Source of the DNA: Malus domestica | Taxonomy: Eukaryota > Streptophyta > Magnoliopsida > Rosales > Rosaceae | Assembly (NCBI RefSeq): GCF_042453785.1 | Contig: NC_091666.1 | Location: forward strand, 27,424,501-27,488,500 | Direction of reading: 5' to 3' | Length of the DNA: 64,000 nt | In this document: positions 44,324 through 56,486 of the stretch, piece after piece | Position numbering within the stretch: the stretch's first letter is position 1 | How the letters are laid out: each line of letters begins with the position of its first letter | The notes under the pieces: model-generated | What the model saw: the letters and a program-made list of their open reading frames with translations, nothing else | Told to the model about the DNA's origin: nothing | The model's database searches: none | Made by a program: the position numbers and the translations under genes

Positions 44324-46865
44324 ATGATCGTACCACGTCGTTTAGCCTCCACCGCCAGCTTTACCGCCGCGCCACCGCTGTACCGGCTTCTGAAACTCGC
44401 TCTCAGCCGATTCTTCACCGCCGCCGCGGCTCAGCCGCACTTCGATCACGACTACTACTATGGCCACCGAGACGACCGCGGGCGGCGCCTCGATCAACTT
44501 CCGGTGGCCGGCACGGAGGGCTCGGTTCCTGTACGAGGAGTGCAGTGGGCCTTCATAGGCAGTCCAATCGCCAAGAAACACGTCTACGCCGAGAGGCTCT
44601 CGAAGCTTCTAGAAGTTCCTCACATTTCCATGGCCGGTCTCGTCCGCCAAGACCTCAACCCTCGTTCTTCGCTTTACAAGCAGGTCTCCTTTCTTTGCAC
44701 TCTCTCAATTTTTGCTGTCTACTATGAAAAATAGCTTCTTTAATTTCATTTTTTTTTCATTTAATTTCTAAAAAATTGAATTCTTTGGATTTAATATGTA
44801 ATGTAACATGCTTTTGTTTTTTGTTTAATTGATTGGTTTGAATTGTGAAATGTGTGAATTAGATTGCGAATGCTGTGAATCGAGGGGAGCTTGTTCCGGA
44901 AGAAATCATATTCGGGTTGTTATCGAAGAGATTGGAAGATGGGTATTGCAGAGGAGAAAGTGGATTCATACTGGATGGAATTCCTCGTTCTCGGATTCAA
45001 GCCGTGAGTATTTCGCTACCGAAGATTTAGTTTTCATATGAATGACATTGTATGGATTTGTGAAATTATTAGGAAGACAAGTGTGATCATCAAATCTAAG
45101 GCCTTTTATGGTGTTAATTCTGCATAACGTTTGGACTTGTGATCTTTGTTGTCAGGAAATTCTTTCCGAACTCGTTGAGATTGATCTAGTTGTGAATTTC
45201 AAATGCACAGAGCATTGCTTGGCGGAACACGAAAGAGGTAGTATCTAATTTTGTTGCCTTGAAAGTCATGATTTGATTTGAACAACCGCTACCTTGGTAC
45301 GAATTTTGAAATCCTCCACTGCTTATGCAGAGAGTGCCTGGAGGGAGAAACTTCGAATCTTTGCTGAGCAGGTAGTCCTCAAGTCTCAGTTCTCCTCGGC
45401 TAGTATACCAGTCTTAAATATTTTGTCTTTGTTTTGTAAATATTTTCTGTCCCAATAGAGAACTAGGACCGCGAAGGATCACCAATTTCCGATGCTGAGA
45501 AATTCTTGAAGTCAAAACTCAAATTTTTTTTAAGATACGTTATGTTGATGCATACAAAATCAATGACGACTTTGGTACAACAGAAAGTGTCAAGTTTGTG
45601 ACCTTCGCTAGATTGATTCGGTTACTAATGTGGATAAGTATGTAAATGGATAAAGACAGAGAAGCAAACACAAGATGTACGTGGTTCACCCAGATTGGCT
45701 ACGTCGACGGAGTAGAGGAGTTCTCATTAATTGTGAAGGGTTTACACAAGTATATAGGTTCAAGCTCTCATTTAATAAGTACTAGTGAATAATTTAGTAC
45801 AAATGATATTATGAATTATTGTGGGAGAATGATCTCCTTGTATGGAAGAGAGTTTCTAGCTTTGTTCTAACATTGACACGTGTCGTGTTGTGATTGGCCT
45901 CTGATGTTGACACATGTCGTGTTGTGATTGGCCTCTGATGTTGACATGTGTTGCGCTATGATTGGCCTCCTGGTTGGAGGGAAACTCTTCTGGATCCTTA
46001 ACGGTATAACATTGACCGGTGCTTGGTAGTTTCGGGATTGGTCAAGTATGGTACAAACACGTTATTTATTTTACTGGTTCCTCATGGTGAGCTACCGGAA
46101 GTTACGCTATGTGTTGCAGGGTTCTTTGTTGTTCAGTCCCCCTGCCCATAACTCTATACTACGCCACATCTATTTTTTCTAAGGAAAAAGCGGGTTCTGA
46201 GTTTTCCTTCTTTCGTTGAAGACTTGCCATGCCTCTTATTTTTTGTGCATTGTTTCCAAGTTCTTGTTTCATTCATTTTAGAGTGGTCTTTAAAGTGACA
46301 GAAAATGACGAGCCTTAAGGGTGCGTTTGGTACGTGGGACGGGACGGAACGGGACGAGGCGTTCCGTCCCGCGTTTGGTGCGCCAAAAATGGGTGGAACG
46401 GGCTGTTCCACGGGACAGATTTTGAGTGTTTTTGCGTTCCACCTCCCCCCTTGAACGGGTTTGTTCCACGTTTGTGGAACGCAATGTTTTACCATTTTAA
46501 GACAAATATACCCCATGTCTTTTTCAAAAATTACACCTTCGTTCCGTCCCGTCCCGTCCCGTCCCGTCCCGTTCCGTTCCGTTCCGTCTGCGTACCAAAC
46601 GCACCCTTATGTAATGCCGGGGAAATATGTTTTTAGATTAGTGTCGTATTACTGCCATAATACTTTGCTTACATGATTATTTAAAAAGTAGAAACGGAGA
46701 TGACGTTTTGTTAACATTTCCTGTTTTCTGTGCACTCAGAGTAAGCCATTGGAAGATTACTACAAGAAACGGGATAAGCTTCTCGACTTTCAGGTGAGTA
46801 GTGCACCCGGGGAGACTTGGAAGGGGCTGTTGGCTACGTTACATCTACACTCCTCCCTGCTGTAG
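44324..46865 (+). CDS. Adenylate kinase-like protein with degenerate P-loop, organellar
   Basis: Resembles Arabidopsis At3g01820, annotated as probable adenylate kinase 7, mitochondrial. Five exons: 44324-44683, 44863-45003, 45156-45237, 45331-45371, 46740-46865, giving 249 residues in phase. The first 35 residues are Arg/Ala/Ser-rich without acidic residues, fitting an organelle-targeting peptide. Adenylate-kinase blocks are PHISMAGLVR (NMP-binding), ESGFILDGIPRSRIQAE (normally GFPRT) and a short LID remnant. At the P-loop (79-87) the sequence is GSPIAKKHV where adenylate kinases have GxPGxGKGT; Lys85 remains but three glycines are lost. From memory the Arabidopsis protein shares this, so it may be a family trait. 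Catalytic activity is doubtful. The last exon reads through a GTGAGT that could be misread as a donor and ends in LHLHSSLL. Intron 4 holds repeats. Confidence 0.82.
45590..46145. repeat. Unclassified repeat with 34 bp tandem units in intron 4
   Basis: Contains GATGTACGTGGTTCACCCAG, a phrase I associate with plant LTRs, and three head-to-tail units of about 34 bases at 45873-45969 (TTGACACGTGTCGTGTTGTG and variants). No matching second LTR was found, so it may be a solo LTR. The boundaries are approximate. Confidence 0.45.
46317..46609. mobile_element. MITE in intron 4 with GC-rich foldback
   Basis: Perfect terminal inverted repeats TAAGGGTGCGTTTGGTACG and CGTACCAAACGCACCCTTA. The subterminal GGGACGGGACGGAACGGGAC tracts face CCGTCCCGTCCC tracts, so the whole 293 bp can fold back. 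It is non-coding. The ends resemble Harbinger-type MITEs; the target duplication (TA or TTA) is ambiguous because the bases are part of the palindrome. Confidence 0.8.
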
Positions 46866-47749
46866 AATCTCAGCTATGAATTCTGACTCTATTGTATATA
46901 AGAACCGTGCAAATTGCCGAGGCCGACGGAACCTTCTGTACGAGTATAGCTTTGTTTGTATAGCAAGCAAACCAATCAACTTCTGTATTTTTTCTTCTTA
47001 TTAGGTGAAGAATCAGTGTTCAAGAAGAAGTATGAGTGAATGGTTTTTTGTTAATAAAGCGTAAACAATTGCAAAAAGAATAAGTGTGTAAAATGGGGCT
47101 CGGCCCGTTTAATAGACAACTGGCAAGAACTTTTTATGCTTCTTTTTAGCTACATTCTGATCTCATTTTGCCTTATGTAACTCAAAAATCACTTTTGAAG
47201 CTCAAATTTTATTTCATTTTGACTTATGGATTCAGTGTTCTTCTTGAAACTTAAAGGTCGTCTTCTCAAATATATGTGGGATCTACCATCCAATAATACT
47301 ATGCCACATTGATGTAAATTTGATTATAAAACTCTGTTATGCGTAGATATTCAACAATCAAAGAATATTAAGTTTAAAAGAAATTGAAGAGATGAAAACA
47401 AAATTAATTAGCCTGCTGCATCGAAATCAAACCCACATAAGAAATTAACATATCTAAGGCAACGTAGAGCAAATTTTAAGATTTATAGAGATGACTTTCG
47501 AGTTTCAAGGAGCAAAATGAGATCAAAATCGAGTTCTAGAGGATCAAAATGAAGGAAATATTGAGTTTTAGAGAGTAAAGTGAAAACTTTTAAATTACAA
47601 AGAAATAAAATTAAATTAAAATCGATTTTCAAAAAATGCAGCTAAAAATAAACCAACTTTTTATCTATTACTTTTTATCTATTGAGAACCTAGGCCCACT
47701 TTTCTCAAACACTTTTGTCATAAAAAGTACCTACTTACCAAACAATCAC
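46866..47749. other. 3' flank of the adenylate kinase-like gene
   Basis: AT-rich and non-coding; includes the likely 3' UTR (to about 47060). No gene or clear repeat seen. Confidence 0.5.
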
Positions 47750-47948
47750 GGATTTGGATCCTCTCCTGAGCTAATGGAGAGGATCCTCCTGACCCATCAT
47801 CTTGGATCGTTGGATTTTTATCTAACGCCTACAAACAGGAAGATCCTTTTAAAGTTATAATAATTATAGTTGTTAGATAAAAATCTAACGGTCCACGATG
47901 ATGAGTCAGGAGGATCCTCTCCATTAGCTCAGGAGAGGATCCAAATCC
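47750..47948. mobile_element. Mutator-type MITE with long inverted repeats
   Basis: 199 bp with near-perfect terminal inverted repeats of about 75 bases starting GGATTTGGATCCTCTCC and ending GGAGAGGATCCAAATCC, flanked by a perfect 9 bp target duplication AACAATCAC (47741-47749 and 47949-47957). Nine-base duplications and long inverted repeats are characteristic of Mutator-like elements. Non-coding. Confidence 0.88.
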
Positions 47949-48011
47949 AACAATCACATCTATTTTATCTCGGAGGAAATGAAAATTTTGTCTTTGCAGA
48001 TTAAAACAATG

Positions 48012-48178
48012 GATTTTATTTAAGGGAACTTTAACGAAAAGTTTTTGGTACTGTTCACTTTAACGAAAAACCACATTTTTACACTAAAAAATCAATCTTG
48101 GTACTATTCACTTTACCTTTTATTTTGTCCTTATCGTTAAAGCTTAAAGTTTTTAAGCCATTTTCATTAGTTTTCGTT
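48012..48178. repeat. Dispersed MITE-like repeat (GGGAACTTTAACGAAAAG family)
   Basis: Starts GGGAACTTTAACGAAAAG, contains two variants of TTGGTACT(G/A)TTCACTTTA and ends TTTTCATTAGTTTTCG, which is roughly the inverse of the start. From memory this family is abundant in Maleae genomes, which is one reason for the organism inference. Confidence 0.6.
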
Positions 48179-48599
48179 TTTATTTAAATGTGAGATATAA
48201 CAGTGGTATCATGACCAATTTCAAACCATATGATTAATTTGCTAAATGCACATCTTCAACCTTTTATTTTGTCATGTAAAATATTGGAGGCAACTAAAAA
48301 ACGTGAATAGATGAATATTTTTAGAATTTTTATTGAATTTGAAAGGTAACTTAGAAGAAAGTGTCACGATTGTAGTACAAAGCCAAATCACAATCACGAC
48401 GAAAATGTAATCTTGCGCAATTAGTAACTGATATGTAATCTGATATGTAACTGATATGTAATAGTAAAACCGTATAATGTAATCTTGCGCAATTAGTTTT
48501 CTTTCTATTTAGTTAGAGTTGTACAATGACTGTTATGATAAGAATACAATTACACAGGCTCTTTATGAAGAGGGATTCTCATTTTTTCTAAAAAATGGG

Positions 48600-48790
48600 G
48601 ACTAGGTGTGGGGTCCACTCCACATCGAACTTCAACGATCCGAACTGTCTAGTTTGTAAATCTTAATTCATGGATCACCTTTGCAAAAATTCAATTCAAT
48701 CCAAAATCAGAGGAGTTTCGAACTCGAGATGCATGGATGGAAAAACCCAACACTCTATCCAATATTGAACTATATGCTTTTGTTTTTGTT
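48600..48790 (-). repeat. SINE-like repeat (minus orientation)
   Basis: On the minus strand it shows an A-box-like block (TATTGGATAGAGTGTTGGG) and a B-box-like CGAGTTCGAAACTCC. The head matches 60299-60440 on the plus strand. Confidence 0.6.
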
Positions 48791-48824
48791 GCAAGGTTTT
48801 AGTGTTGATTTAAGAATACTTTAA

Positions 48825-48959
48825 GGGTGCGTTTGTTGTACCGGACTGTCTCGAACTGGACTAGCTGCAGGGACTAAGCTGGACTGGCTTAGACTACACT
48901 AAGCTGGACTAGCTTAGTGAAACGTTTGTTGCAGTATCGGACTAGGAAGTAGGATAATA

Positions 48960-48990
<31 letters not shown>

Positions 48991-50700
48991 TTTTGGGAAA
49001 CTAATAAAAATTCTAGTTAACATTAACCAATTGTGAATAGGGGGAAACTGGAATGTGAATAGGGGGTGGTGGAATGGCACTGCAAGGTGGTCTTAAAATG
49101 AGGACTCCTAACACATCATGGGCACTTGTGGATACGAATTCGAGTTGGTAACAATGTGAGGATGAGTGCTTGAGAAACTGCTCTTGCTTGGCATACACAA
49201 AATTACGAGCAACCTAAAGCACATAATTTACACAAAATTATGGCACTCACTGCACGAATGCACCACCCCAAAGTACATATCATTTTCTCGGTAGACCAAC
49301 TTAAAGCACATAATTTACACAAAATTACGAGTTGGCATACACAAAATGCTTGAGAAACTGCTCTTGCTTGGCAGACACAAAATTACGAGTTGGCTTAATT
49401 TACAAAATCCTGCTTCTTAGTAGATCCCCATAATTTACAAAATCTTAGTTAAAATTAGCCAAAATATTTCACAGTGCAAAGCTAAGTTAGAAGCTATAAC
49501 CTAAGATTGTACGATTAACAAAATACATCCCATGTCAAAAGGATTGTACGATTAAAAAAATACACCCATGTCAAAGGGCACCACATAATAAAATCATCCA
49601 CTTCCTTTGTCACTTAAAAGCATTTGGACAAACACTTTCTTGAGTTCTGATGCAAAGATACGGGTTTTCAGTGTCTTTTTCCTTTCCAGCCTAGAAACAA
49701 AACCCCTTCTGCAAAAGGCAACAAACCTCCTAGTAAATCAATAAATAACTTGAGATAATCAAAAGTTACATCACTAGTTTTAGAAGTGAAAAAGCAGGAT
49801 GTTTAACTGCACAATAAAAAGTAAATTTCTCAAAGTAAAATGCAACTGTGATAGAAAATTGAACATCTATGATTTTTTTCTCTTCTTTTGCCAACTTGCC
49901 ACTAAGAAATTATACTCAACTCTAAGCAAGATAATTTCAATCAGTTTGTTTTGGTTTCCAAGCTAAGTTAGAAGCTATAACCTAAGATTGTACGATTAAC
50001 AAAATACATCCCATGTCAAAAGGATTGTACGATTAAAAAAATACACCCATGTCAAAGGGCACCACATAATAAAATCATCCACTTCCTTTGTCACTTAAAA
50101 GCATTTGGACAAACACTTTCTTGAGTTCTGATGCAAAGATACGGGTTTTCAGTGTCTTTTTCCTTTCCAGCCTAGAAACAAAACCCCTTCTGCAAAAGGC
50201 AACAAACCTCCTAGTAAATCAATAAATAACTTGAGATAATCAAAAGTTACATCACTAGTTTTAGAAGTGAAAAAGCAGGATGTTTAACTGCACAATAAAA
50301 AGTAAATTTCTCAAAGTAAAATGCAACTGTGATAGAAAATTGAACATCTATGATTTTTTTCTCTTCTTTTGCCAACTTGCCACTAAGAAATTATACTCAA
50401 CTCTAAGCAAGATAATTTCAATCAGTTTGTTTTGGTTTCCAAGCGCAGTCCCATGTGTAAAACAGCCTAACACTGCCTAACAAGGAATGAGTAAATACAA
50501 AAGCACTTGTGAGCTTCTTCTACACACCAACAGAGCTAAATAGCTCTTTTGGGCATGTGGGTAGGACGGCATTTTTCTTGGGCAATCTCACAACTGGAGC
50601 TCGTAAATGTTAAAAAAACCACAGTAGAAATGGCTACTTGAATTGTGGCTTCATTGAGTACACTTTTTCCAGGAGTTCTTGGTTTGTATCAGTCAATATA

Positions 50701-50736
<36 letters not shown>

Positions 50737-51541
50737 GGGGAAGCTATCAATTTGTTTTTCCATTGCCATTCTGAATGGCTCTCACAGTCCCTACATATAT
50801 AGTTTTTTTTATTTTTTATTTCACAGACACCACAAATGCAAACCCGAATTGAAGAATCACGATCTACAAGCGTAATGGAAGAATCACGATCTACAACCCA
50901 AGTGAGAAAACAAAACCAAATCAAATAAAGATCAGCAACTGGTTCGAAGTTTATCCAGTACGAATCACGATCTACAACCCCAGTGAGAAAACAAAACCAA
51001 ATGGAAGAATCTCAAACACTAATAGACAGCAACTAATTCCAAACTGTCCAATCTCAATCTGCAATTTGACCCTAAAAATCAAAACCCTAATTTGTTCAAG
51101 TGCAGAGGTCTATTATTGAAAATTTCTCAAACCCAAAACAACTAAATCAAATAAAGATCATAAATATCACGATCTGCAAAATAAATCGAAGAAATAAATC
51201 TAAGATTCAAAGTTTACCAGGCAAGAGGAGCAGATGAGGGCGAGCAGGATGCAGGCAAGCAGGACTCAGAGATGGGGGTGAGGTGGACGAGGATGAGGGA
51301 GCAGGGCAAGCAGGAGCGATGTGTGACGACTCAGGATGCGCAAGGTTCTCTCTCGTGAAGGTCTTACGAGTCCGGCCGAGTTTGGGGTACTTCGCTAAGA
51401 ACTCCTAGCGAAGCCATTAATCTGAGCGAGTCCCCCCTAATCCCATTAAACCTAATCCTTGTGCAAACCAAACATGAGACTACACTAGCAATTAGTCTAG
51501 TCTAGTCCAGTCCCTCCTAATCCGGTCAAACAAACACCCCC
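48825..51541. mobile_element. Non-autonomous PIF/Harbinger-like element, 2.7 kb
   Basis: Imperfect terminal inverted repeats: GGGTGCGTTTGTTGTACCGG on the left and the inverse of TCCGGTCAAACAAACACCCC on the right. They are flanked by a 3 bp TAA duplication (48822-48824, 51542-51544) as in PIF/Harbinger elements. No transposase or Myb-like frame was found. The interior holds two (TA)n tracts (about 48957-48981 and 50697-50733) and a 481 bp tandem duplication. Confidence 0.72.
49481..50443. repeat. 481 bp perfect-looking tandem duplication
   Basis: Two head-to-tail units (49481-49961 and 49962-50442), each starting GCTAAGTTAGAAGCTATAAC and running to TTGGTTTCCAA. I saw no differences by eye. 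It is either a very recent duplication or an assembly artefact. Confidence 0.9.
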
Positions 51542-51585
51542 TAAACGTTGGATTAGTACTGCAAAAACTGCTTTAACTACTTCTA

Positions 51586-53730
51586 GTTCGAAGCCGAAAA
51601 TCTTGTCCTTGAGATTTCAAAACATCAACATAATAACATATTAACCATGAAATTAAGCACGCATGTGATCTATTATCCTAGAAAAGTTACCATTTTATCA
51701 GTTTGTTAATTGTTTTTTGTTGTTAACCAAGAAATAAATAAATAAATAATACAGTTTAATTCTTGTTCAATTAGTTGGTTTTTTGTCCATGGCTAAACAA
51801 GAAGAGGTCCTATATGTTCTTGTGTAAGGTGGGTTAAGTTTAATTAATCTGATAAAAAAGAGTGATTAAGGATTAAAATTAGGGTTTTTGATTTGATTAA
51901 TCTGATATATTATTGCACATCCTATGTTTTTTGTCTTCAAATAATTCTTCATAAATCTATGTCGAAGCACAAATTTTCCATCACGAAAACAAATCTTCAG
52001 TATGTTTTTCATTACTTTTAAAAAATCTTGTACTAGGCAACTGAAACATGAAAATTTAGGGTTGAAAATTTGACATAGTCATTACTTTAAGTGCAAGAAA
52101 AAAAGGGACTAAACTTCAGTGGATTTATTGATCAACCGTTGCAATTTCTGCGGAAAATGCATCAAACCTGAAGAACTTGATGTCAAGAGGTCCGACCTTT
52201 CTAGTGAGTTCGTGTTGGGAGTCACTACTGCTGCTGCACAAATGGAAGGTGTAAGTTAATTGTGGAACGGAAAAAACTTATTCACAATTATCAATTTAAC
52301 CACTTACATGTGGAAGACATACTAGTCTCAGAAAACTAGGACTAAGAACTAAGAACTGATATTCTTTTAAGGCTTGCTCAATGGGGCTTGAGTTTTTTTG
52401 TAAACTAGCGTATTTAGTGAGAGAGCAGAGACCTCAGATTTATACGGAATACAATGGATTTCAATAAGGATCCCTCCCATTAAGTGATCCTTATCTTTAT
52501 CACCGTGAAACACTTATGCATTATATCAGCTAGAAGAATTCTAGTTTTACTGAGAATGTATCTAACTTGAAGTTTTAAGAAATACAACTCTTGATAAGTC
52601 TACCACAAGTGTCAATCCTAATCTCCATATCATTCCGAATGTCTTTGATCAAATCACCAAGTGTTTGGGACTACTACGCTTAGAAATTCCCAGGTTTATA
52701 TATATACCAGTTGTTAAGACATATTATAATGAATAAATGGAATGAGAAACTCGGGTCTAGTAGAGCTATATGCGTTTAGAGCTGTGGCTTGCATACAACT
52801 GGTATCCAATGAGCATAAGATCATATCTTCTACAGACATGACTCCACTTTAGAGGAAATCACATATAATCGAATTTTGCTTACCAAAGTGGTCTTACTAA
52901 AAGTAAATAAGCAACATGTTCGATCCGTTCCATTGGACTGGCTGCTTTCTTGATCTCGCTTTACCTTTTTTAGTTTTTGTTAGCAATCCCACATCGGTGG
53001 GGAAAGTCAACAATGGTGGCTTTAAATATGATTACCTACTCTAAGTAATACTAAGGTTTTTTGTGGTAAAACCCCACACTTGACGGATTGGGCATGTAGT
53101 AAAGTTGAGGACAATATCGGTGTCGTTAGAGTGGACCCCCCAGCCCGTCGATCTAAAAAATTTCAACAGTTTCATATGCTCATTCTGTTTTGTTTATTAT
53201 TGTTTTGTTTACATTCAGAACGGATTGCAGACCACACGAACATGTTTACAGCCATCAATTCATAAAAAGCGATACAAAGTGATAATTAAGTTTCACTCGT
53301 TTTCGGCATAAGATTTAACCAAAAATATTTGTAATTATAGGATGAGGTGAAGGTTCTAAGGAGCTAGGAGTTGATTGTCACAAATTTTCCCTCTCTTGAC
53401 CCGGATTCTCCTAATAAGTAATCATAATTTTACCTAGATTTATTGTCCGCTAATAAGCAGTTTCATGGAAGCTGCATGTTTATGTTTAATCTTTGCTAAA
53501 ATTTTCGCCCTATTCGAAATTTACAATATTTAGACAGTACCTTAAGTGATGGAGTAAACTAACAAGGTATCGATCACTACAACAACTTCATCGACGAACT
53601 AATAAAAAATGGTAAACAATCTATTCAAAAAATTCCATTACACTACGACATTATCTTGTTATATTATTATAGCTAAGTTTGTTGAATCTGTATATCCAGA
53701 ATTCTGTAGGTTTCTTTGAAATCTCATGAG
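51586..53730 (+). pseudogene. Beta-glucosidase pseudogene A
   Basis: Exon-like pieces match exons 2 to 5 of the intact gene: about 52140-52250 (exon 2 start, [10 protein letters not shown] coding), 52655-52695 (exon 2 end), 53217-53280 (exon 3), 53341-53415 (exon 4) and 53535-53625 (exon 5). Exon 2 is split by about 400 bp resembling an LTR fragment and contains the stop TAG in place of the usual TTGAG (GCTTAGAAATTCCC). Exon 3 also has a stop (CATAAAAAG). An unrelated insertion (TTAGCAATCCCACATCGGTG, 52980-53157) lies in intron 2. Exon 6 onward is absent. This copy is dead. Confidence 0.85.
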
Positions 53731-53770
53731 AATTTCGGTTGAATTTTGTTTACATTTGTACTAATTTGTA

Positions 53771-54138
53771 CCACATCGACCACCGCAATATAAACACAGT
53801 GCTTTATATACGAAGTTACTTGTGCACTGTTCGCCGAGCTAAGTGACTCTTGCTTGTAACCCAAGTGGGGGCACCAAGGTGGTGGGACATCGGTTCGATC
53901 CATTTGGCAGGACTTGATGTTGCAATTTGCTGGCTCGCCCGTTCCAAGTTGAGAGTTGGGCCCTGTGGTTCGGGCTTAAGCTTGGGCCACGTGGCCCTTA
54001 GAGCGGAGGGCAATGCGTGAGGCTGGTTTCACAGAGCAGCGAAAACCTCCCGCTCTCAACAGTGGAAGGATGACGTGTCGGTGCACCGCTAGCCCAGATT
54101 GTCTCATGGGTTGAAACCAGTTGAACCACCACCTTTTT
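53771..54138. repeat. Dispersed 370 bp repeat, copy 1
   Basis: Begins CCACATCGACCACCGCAATA and ends GTTGAACCACCACC followed by T residues. Two further copies lie at 56117-56486 and 61287-61656. It contains CATCGGTTCGATCC, which resembles a pol III B-box, and GCAATGCGTGAGGCTGGTTT. Whether it is a SINE or a solo LTR is unresolved. Confidence 0.75.
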
Positions 54139-54174
54139 GCGAAACAAACATTGTGTGACAAATTGCGTGCAATT

Positions 54175-56092
54175 TTCGAAGCCGAAAATCTTGTCCTCGA
54201 TATTTCAGAACATCATCATAATAACAAATTAACCATGAAATTAAGCACGTATGCGATCTAATATCATAGAAAAGTTACCATTTTATCAGTTTGCTAATTG
54301 TTTTTTGTTGTTAACCAATAAATAAATAAATAATACTGTTTAATTCTTGTTTAATTAGTTGGTTTTTTTGTCCATGGCTAAACAAGAAGAGGTCCTATAT
54401 GTTAATGTGTAAGATGGGTTAAGTTTAATTAATCTGATAAAAAAGAGTGATTAAGGATTAAAATTAGGGTTTTGTTTAGGATTAATTTGATATATTCTTG
54501 CACATCCTATGTTTTTTGTCTTCAAATAATTCTTCGTAAATATATGTTGAAGCACAAATTTTCCATCGCGAAAACAAATCATTAGTATATTTTTCATTAC
54601 ATGTAGAAGACACAGTCTCAGAAAACTAGGACAAAGAACTGAAGTTCTTCTGCAACTCTACACAACTGAAAGTAAGGCTCGCTCAATGGAGCTCGAGTGT
54701 TTTTTGTAAACTTGCGTATTTAGTGAGAGAGTAGGGACCTCAGATTTATACAGTATACAATGGATTTCAATAAGGATCCCTCCCATTAAGTGATCCTTAT
54801 CTTTATCATCGTGAAACACTTATGCGTTATATCAGTTAGAAGAATTCTATTTTTACTGAGAATATATCTAACTTGAAACTTTAAGAAATACAACTCTTGA
54901 TAAGTCTACCACAAGTGGCAATCGTAATCTCCATATCTTTCCGAATGTCTTTGATCAAATAACCAAGTGTATGCTCTCATATATAACTTACAGAGAGATC
55001 TGCAAAAGAAGCAGGAAGAGGACCAAGTGTTTGGGACTACTATGCTTAGAAATTCCCAGGTTTATATATATACCAGCTGTTAAGACATATTATAATGCAT
55101 GCATGGAATGAGAAACTCGGGTCTAGTAGAGCTATATGCGTTCAGAGTTGTGGCTTGCATACAACCGGTATCCAATGAGCATAAGATCATATCTTCTACA
55201 AACATGACTCCACTTTAGAGGAAATAACATATAATCGAATTTTGCTTACCAAAGTGTTCTTACTAAAAGTAAATAAGCAACATGTTCGATCCGTTCCATA
55301 GGACTGGCTGCTTTCTTTATCTCGCTTTTCCTTTCTTAGTTTCTGTTTACATCGGTGGGAATAGTCAACAAGGGTGGTTTTAAATATAATTACCCTACTC
55401 TAACTACTACCGAGGGCCTTTGTGGTAAAACCCTACACCTAATGGATTTGGCATATAGTAAAGTTGGGGACAATATCGGTGTCGTTAGAGTGGGACCCCC
55501 TGGCCCGTCAATCTAAAAAATTTCAACAGTTTCATATGCTCATTTTGTTTTGTTTACATCCAGGACGGATTGCAGACCACACTAACATGTTTAAAGCCAT
55601 TGATTCATACAAAGCGATACAAGGTGATACTTAAGTTTCTCTCGTCTTCGGCATAAGATTTAACCAAAAATATTTGTAATTATAGGATGAAGTGAAGGCT
55701 CTAAGGAGCTTGGAGTTGATTCTCACAGATTTTCCCTCTCTTGACCTGGATTCTCCTAATAAGTAATCATAATTTTACCTAGATTTATTGTCTGCTAATA
55801 AGCAGTTTCATGGAAGCTGCATGTTTATGTTTAATCTCTACTAAAATTTTCACTTTGTTCGAAATTTACAATGTTTAGACGGAACCTTGAATGGTGGAGT
55901 AAACTAACAGAACATCGATCACTACGACAACTTCATCGACGAACTAATAAAAAATTGTATACAATCTGTTCAAAAAATTCCATTACACTACAACATTATC
56001 TTTGTTATATTATTATAGATAAGTTTGTTGAATCTGTATATCCAGAATTCCGCAGGTTTCTTTGAAATCTCATGAGAATTTCAGTTGGAATT
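54175..56092 (+). pseudogene. Beta-glucosidase pseudogene B (tandem duplicate of A)
   Basis: Parallels pseudogene A over its whole length, including the flanking AT-rich segment, the LTR-like insertion in exon 2 and the 170 bp insertion in intron 2. It therefore arose from A, or both from one dead parent. It keeps the exon 2 part AGATCTGCAAAAGAAGCAGG, which A has lost, but lacks the start of exon 2. It shares the stop GCTTAGAAATTCCC with A. Exons 3 to 5 are at about 55562-55628, 55686-55765 and 55878-55955. No later exons. Confidence 0.85.
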
Positions 56093-56116
56093 TTGTTTAC
56101 ATTTGTACTAATTTGT

Positions 56117-56486
56117 ACCTCATCGACCACCGCAATATAAACACAGTGCTTTATATACGAAGTTACTTGTGCACTGTTCGCCGAGCTATGTCACTCTAGC
56201 TTGTAACCCAAGTGGGGGCGCCAAGGTGGTGGGACATCGGTTCGACCCATTTGGTAGGACTAGTCGTTGCAATTTGCTGGCTCGCCCGTTCCAAGTTGAG
56301 AGTTGGGCCCTGTGGTTCGGGCTTAAGCTTGGGCCACGTGGCCCTTAGAGCGGAGGGCAATGCGTGAGGCTGGTTTCACAGAGCAGCGTAAACGTCCCGC
56401 TCTCAACAGTGGAAGGATAACGTGTCGGTGCACCGCTAGCCCAGATTGTCTAATGGGTTGAAACCAGTTGAACCACCACCTTTTTT
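56117..56486. repeat. Dispersed 370 bp repeat, copy 2
   Basis: Very similar to 53771-54138 and located at the equivalent place after pseudogene B, so it was probably duplicated together with the pseudogene. Confidence 0.75.

Noticed and set aside
46154..46636. Overlapping frames rich in Pro, Ser and Arg
   Set aside because: They translate the GGGAC/GTCCC tracts of a MITE in both directions; no family resemblance.
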